A stretch of DNA of 15,788 bases from CAZNYN01 sp964577295 (GTDB lineage: Bacteria > Synergistota > Synergistia > Synergistales > Synergistaceae). The notes beneath the pieces were generated by a model. The model saw nothing but the letters and a program-made list of their open reading frames with translations. It made no database searches and was not told the origin of the DNA. The first letter of the stretch is position 1; each line of letters starts with the position of its first letter. The position numbers and the translations under genes were made by a program. Where the stretch lies: the NCBI GenBank assembly GCA_964577295.1, contig CAZNYN010000045.1, forward strand, positions 1-15,788, written 5' to 3'. Positions 14,367 to 15,788 of this stretch are shown in pieces.

Positions 14367-15536
14367 ATGTTTACTCTAATCAAAAACGCCAAGATATACG
14401 CGCCGGAATTCACAGGCATAAAGTCTCTTTTAATCTGCGGCGAGAAAATAACATGGATGGGAGAAAAATTCCCGTGCGAAGAGACTCTGCCGGGACTAAA
14501 AGTTGTTGACGCTGACGGAATGATACTCATGCCCGGCATAGTTGACGGACATGTCCACATTACAGGAGGCGGCGGAGAGGGCGGAGCCGCGACTCGCACG
14601 CCGGAATTGCTGCTCTCTGACATGATAAAGGGCGGAGTGACCACGGTAATAGGGTTGACAGGCACCGACGACGTGACAAGAAGTCAGGGAGCTCTCGTCG
14701 CGAAAGCCAACGGACTTATTGCGGAAGGAGTCAGCTCATGGGTCATGACAGGCTCGTACCAGCTCCCTATAAAGACACTCTGCGGAGGCATAAGAGAGGA
14801 CATAGTCCTCATAGACAGAATAATAGGGATCGGAGAGATAGCCATATCCGACCACCGCTCGTCACAGCCGACATTTGAAGAGTTCATGCACATAGCCTCA
14901 GCCGCACGGGTCGGAGGCATGCTGTCGGGAAAGTGCGGTCTCGTCAACGTCCACCTGGGCGACGGAAAAAGAGGTCTTGAATATCTCTTCCGAGCCGCAG
15001 AGACGGAGCTTCCCATATCTCAGTTTATCCCGACACACATGAACAGAAATCCGTGGTTGTTTGAGGACGCGCGCAAATATGCAAAAATGGGCGGGTACGT
15101 GGACTTCACCAGCAGCACGACACCAATCTTCCTCGAAGAGGGAGAAGTCAAATGCAGCAAAGCGATAAAGACACTGCTCGACGACGGAATCCCAGCCTCC
15201 CATATCTCCTTAAGCTCGGACGGACAGGGCTCCATGCCGATATTTGACGAAACTGGGAATTACGCAGGCATAACAATAGGACGTGTCACATCGGTACATG
15301 AAGAATTTACCGACACTGTGCTTAAAGAAGGCGTTTCCATAGAAGACGCAGTGAGAACCGTCAGCACCACCACAGCCGACCACTGCAAACTGAGCGGCAA
15401 GGGACACATAAAAGAGGGCTTCGACGCAGACATCTTGCTGCTGGACAAAGACAGCCTCGAGATAAAATACGTCTTCGCGCGCGGCAGAATGATGATGGAA
15501 GACAAAAAAATTCTTGCGAAAGGCACTTTTGAATAA
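14367..15536 (+). CDS. iadA: Isoaspartyl dipeptidase (beta-aspartyl-peptidase)
   Basis: Binuclear zinc amidohydrolase that cleaves beta-aspartyl dipeptides left after proteolysis of damaged proteins; cytoplasmic. From the ATG at 14367 (GGAGG 6 nt upstream) it has 389 residues, against 390 in E. coli. I rejected the longer open frame from 14250 because it has no ribosome site and overlaps the promoter. Metal ligands are His62 and His64 (GIVDGHVH), His196 (VNVHLGD), His224 (PTHMNRN) and Asp285 (LSSDGQGS). Substrate residues are also retained: Glu71 in GGGGEGG, Tyr131, Arg164 in ISDHRSS and Arg227. The bridging ligand, carbamylated Lys162 in E. coli, aligns without gaps with Glu157 here (GIGEIAISDHR), so the metals are probably bridged by a glutamate. 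It has its own promoter and is divergent from the YfcC-type permease gene. Confidence 0.95.
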   Translation: MFTLIKNAKIYAPEFTGIKSLLICGEKITWMGEKFPCEETLPGLKVVDADGMILMPGIVDGHVHITGGGGEGGAATRTPELLLSDMIKGGVTTVIGLTGTDDVTRSQGALVAKANGLIAEGVSSWVMTGSYQLPIKTLCGGIREDIVLIDRIIGIGEIAISDHRSSQPTFEEFMHIASAARVGGMLSGKCGLVNVHLGDGKRGLEYLFRAAETELPISQFIPTHMNRNPWLFEDARKYAKMGGYVDFTSSTTPIFLEEGEVKCSKAIKTLLDDGIPASHISLSSDGQGSMPIFDETGNYAGITIGRVTSVHEEFTDTVLKEGVSIEDAVRTVSTTTADHCKLSGKGHIKEGFDADILLLDKDSLEIKYVFARGRMMMEDKKILAKGTFE

Positions 15537-15626
15537 GAGAGTTCAAAAACTGCCAAGCTCCTATAGCAGGTAAAGTTTATCCAAAAGAACAATCTTTAAC
15601 ATTCTCATAAGCAGAGCTAAGAGGCT

Positions 15627-15656
15627 GAATATTATACCCTAAAAGGTATAATATTC
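15627..15656. repeat. Inverted repeat A (12-bp arms)
   Basis: Perfect 12-bp arms (GAATATTATACC and its complement) around a 6-nt centre, 90 nt after the iadA stop. The right arm contains TATAAT on each strand. It could be an operator with built-in -10 elements, or a hairpin in the iadA 3' untranslated region. Confidence 0.65.
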
Positions 15657-15675
15657 TCCTAGCTTCAATAACAGC

Positions 15676-15687
15676 ACCCTATAGGGT
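15676..15687. repeat. Palindrome B (ACCCTATAGGGT)
   Basis: A perfect 12-bp palindrome followed by ATAAC. With inverted repeat A it shares the core ACCCTA-A-GGTATAA, and the two centres are exactly 40 bp apart. This looks like a pair of sites for one dimeric DNA-binding protein. Confidence 0.6.
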
Positions 15688-15717
15688 ATAACTGTGACAA
15701 CAGCACAAGCATATTTT

Positions 15718-15752
15718 AAGCCCGCTTCGACTCATCGAAGCGGGCTTATTTT
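15718..15752. terminator. Strong intrinsic terminator, probably bidirectional
   Basis: A 13-bp perfect GC-rich stem (AAGCCCGCTTCGA at 15718-15730 with 15735-15747) around a 4-nt loop, followed by ATTTTCT on the plus strand and preceded by TTTT. It lies 180 nt after iadA; it may end iadA transcription or that of a minus-strand gene beyond the window. Confidence 0.75.
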
Positions 15753-15788
15753 CTACACTAATGCGATTCTGTATCTCTTTTCGGGGCG

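Overview
The window (15.8 kb, moderate GC with AT-rich gaps) looks like the chromosome of an anaerobic, amino-acid- or peptide-fermenting bacterium. The mix of TAXI-type TRAP transport, a YfcC/DcuC-type permease, secreted gamma-glutamyltransferases and a DUF6305-like secreted protein suggests Synergistota. That placement is inferred from gene content only; no rRNA or marker gene is present. No mobile element, CRISPR array, tRNA or rRNA was seen.

Layout. (1) 1-8987 is all minus strand. Read in transcription order it holds a membrane histidine kinase (8987-7614), a CitB/DcuR-like response regulator overlapping it by 4 nt (7617-6997), and a regulatory gap with two palindromes and a promoter. A tight operon follows: secreted DUF6305-like protein, DctM-like permease, a previously unlisted 47-aa two-helix membrane protein, and a membrane-anchored AstE/ASPA-like zinc hydrolase. 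Then, 102 nt on, comes a secreted gamma-glutamyltransferase (GGT) with a terminator. A second GGT paralogue follows and is cut by the left window edge. (2) 9008-9517 is an AT-rich divergent control region. (3) 9566-12513, plus strand, encodes a TAXI solute-binding protein and its fused TRAP permease, separated by a strong intercistronic stem-loop and closed by a bidirectional terminator. (4) 12625-14139, minus strand, encodes a YfcC-family permease; divergent from it, 14367-15536 encodes isoaspartyl dipeptidase IadA. (5) 15537-15788 holds two related palindromes spaced 40 bp centre to centre and a strong terminator.

How it may work together. Two exported GGTs and a membrane-tethered deacylase/peptidase would release glutamate or other amino acids from gamma-glutamyl or N-acyl compounds outside the cytoplasm. 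The permeases would take up the products, and IadA would recover aspartate from damaged isoaspartyl peptides in the cytoplasm. The most novel-looking part is the four-gene unit 6862-3713 under a dedicated two-component system. A DctM-like permease is flanked not by DctP and DctQ but by a DUF6305-like exported protein and a 47-aa two-helix protein. It may be a non-canonical transporter coupled to an extracytoplasmic hydrolase.
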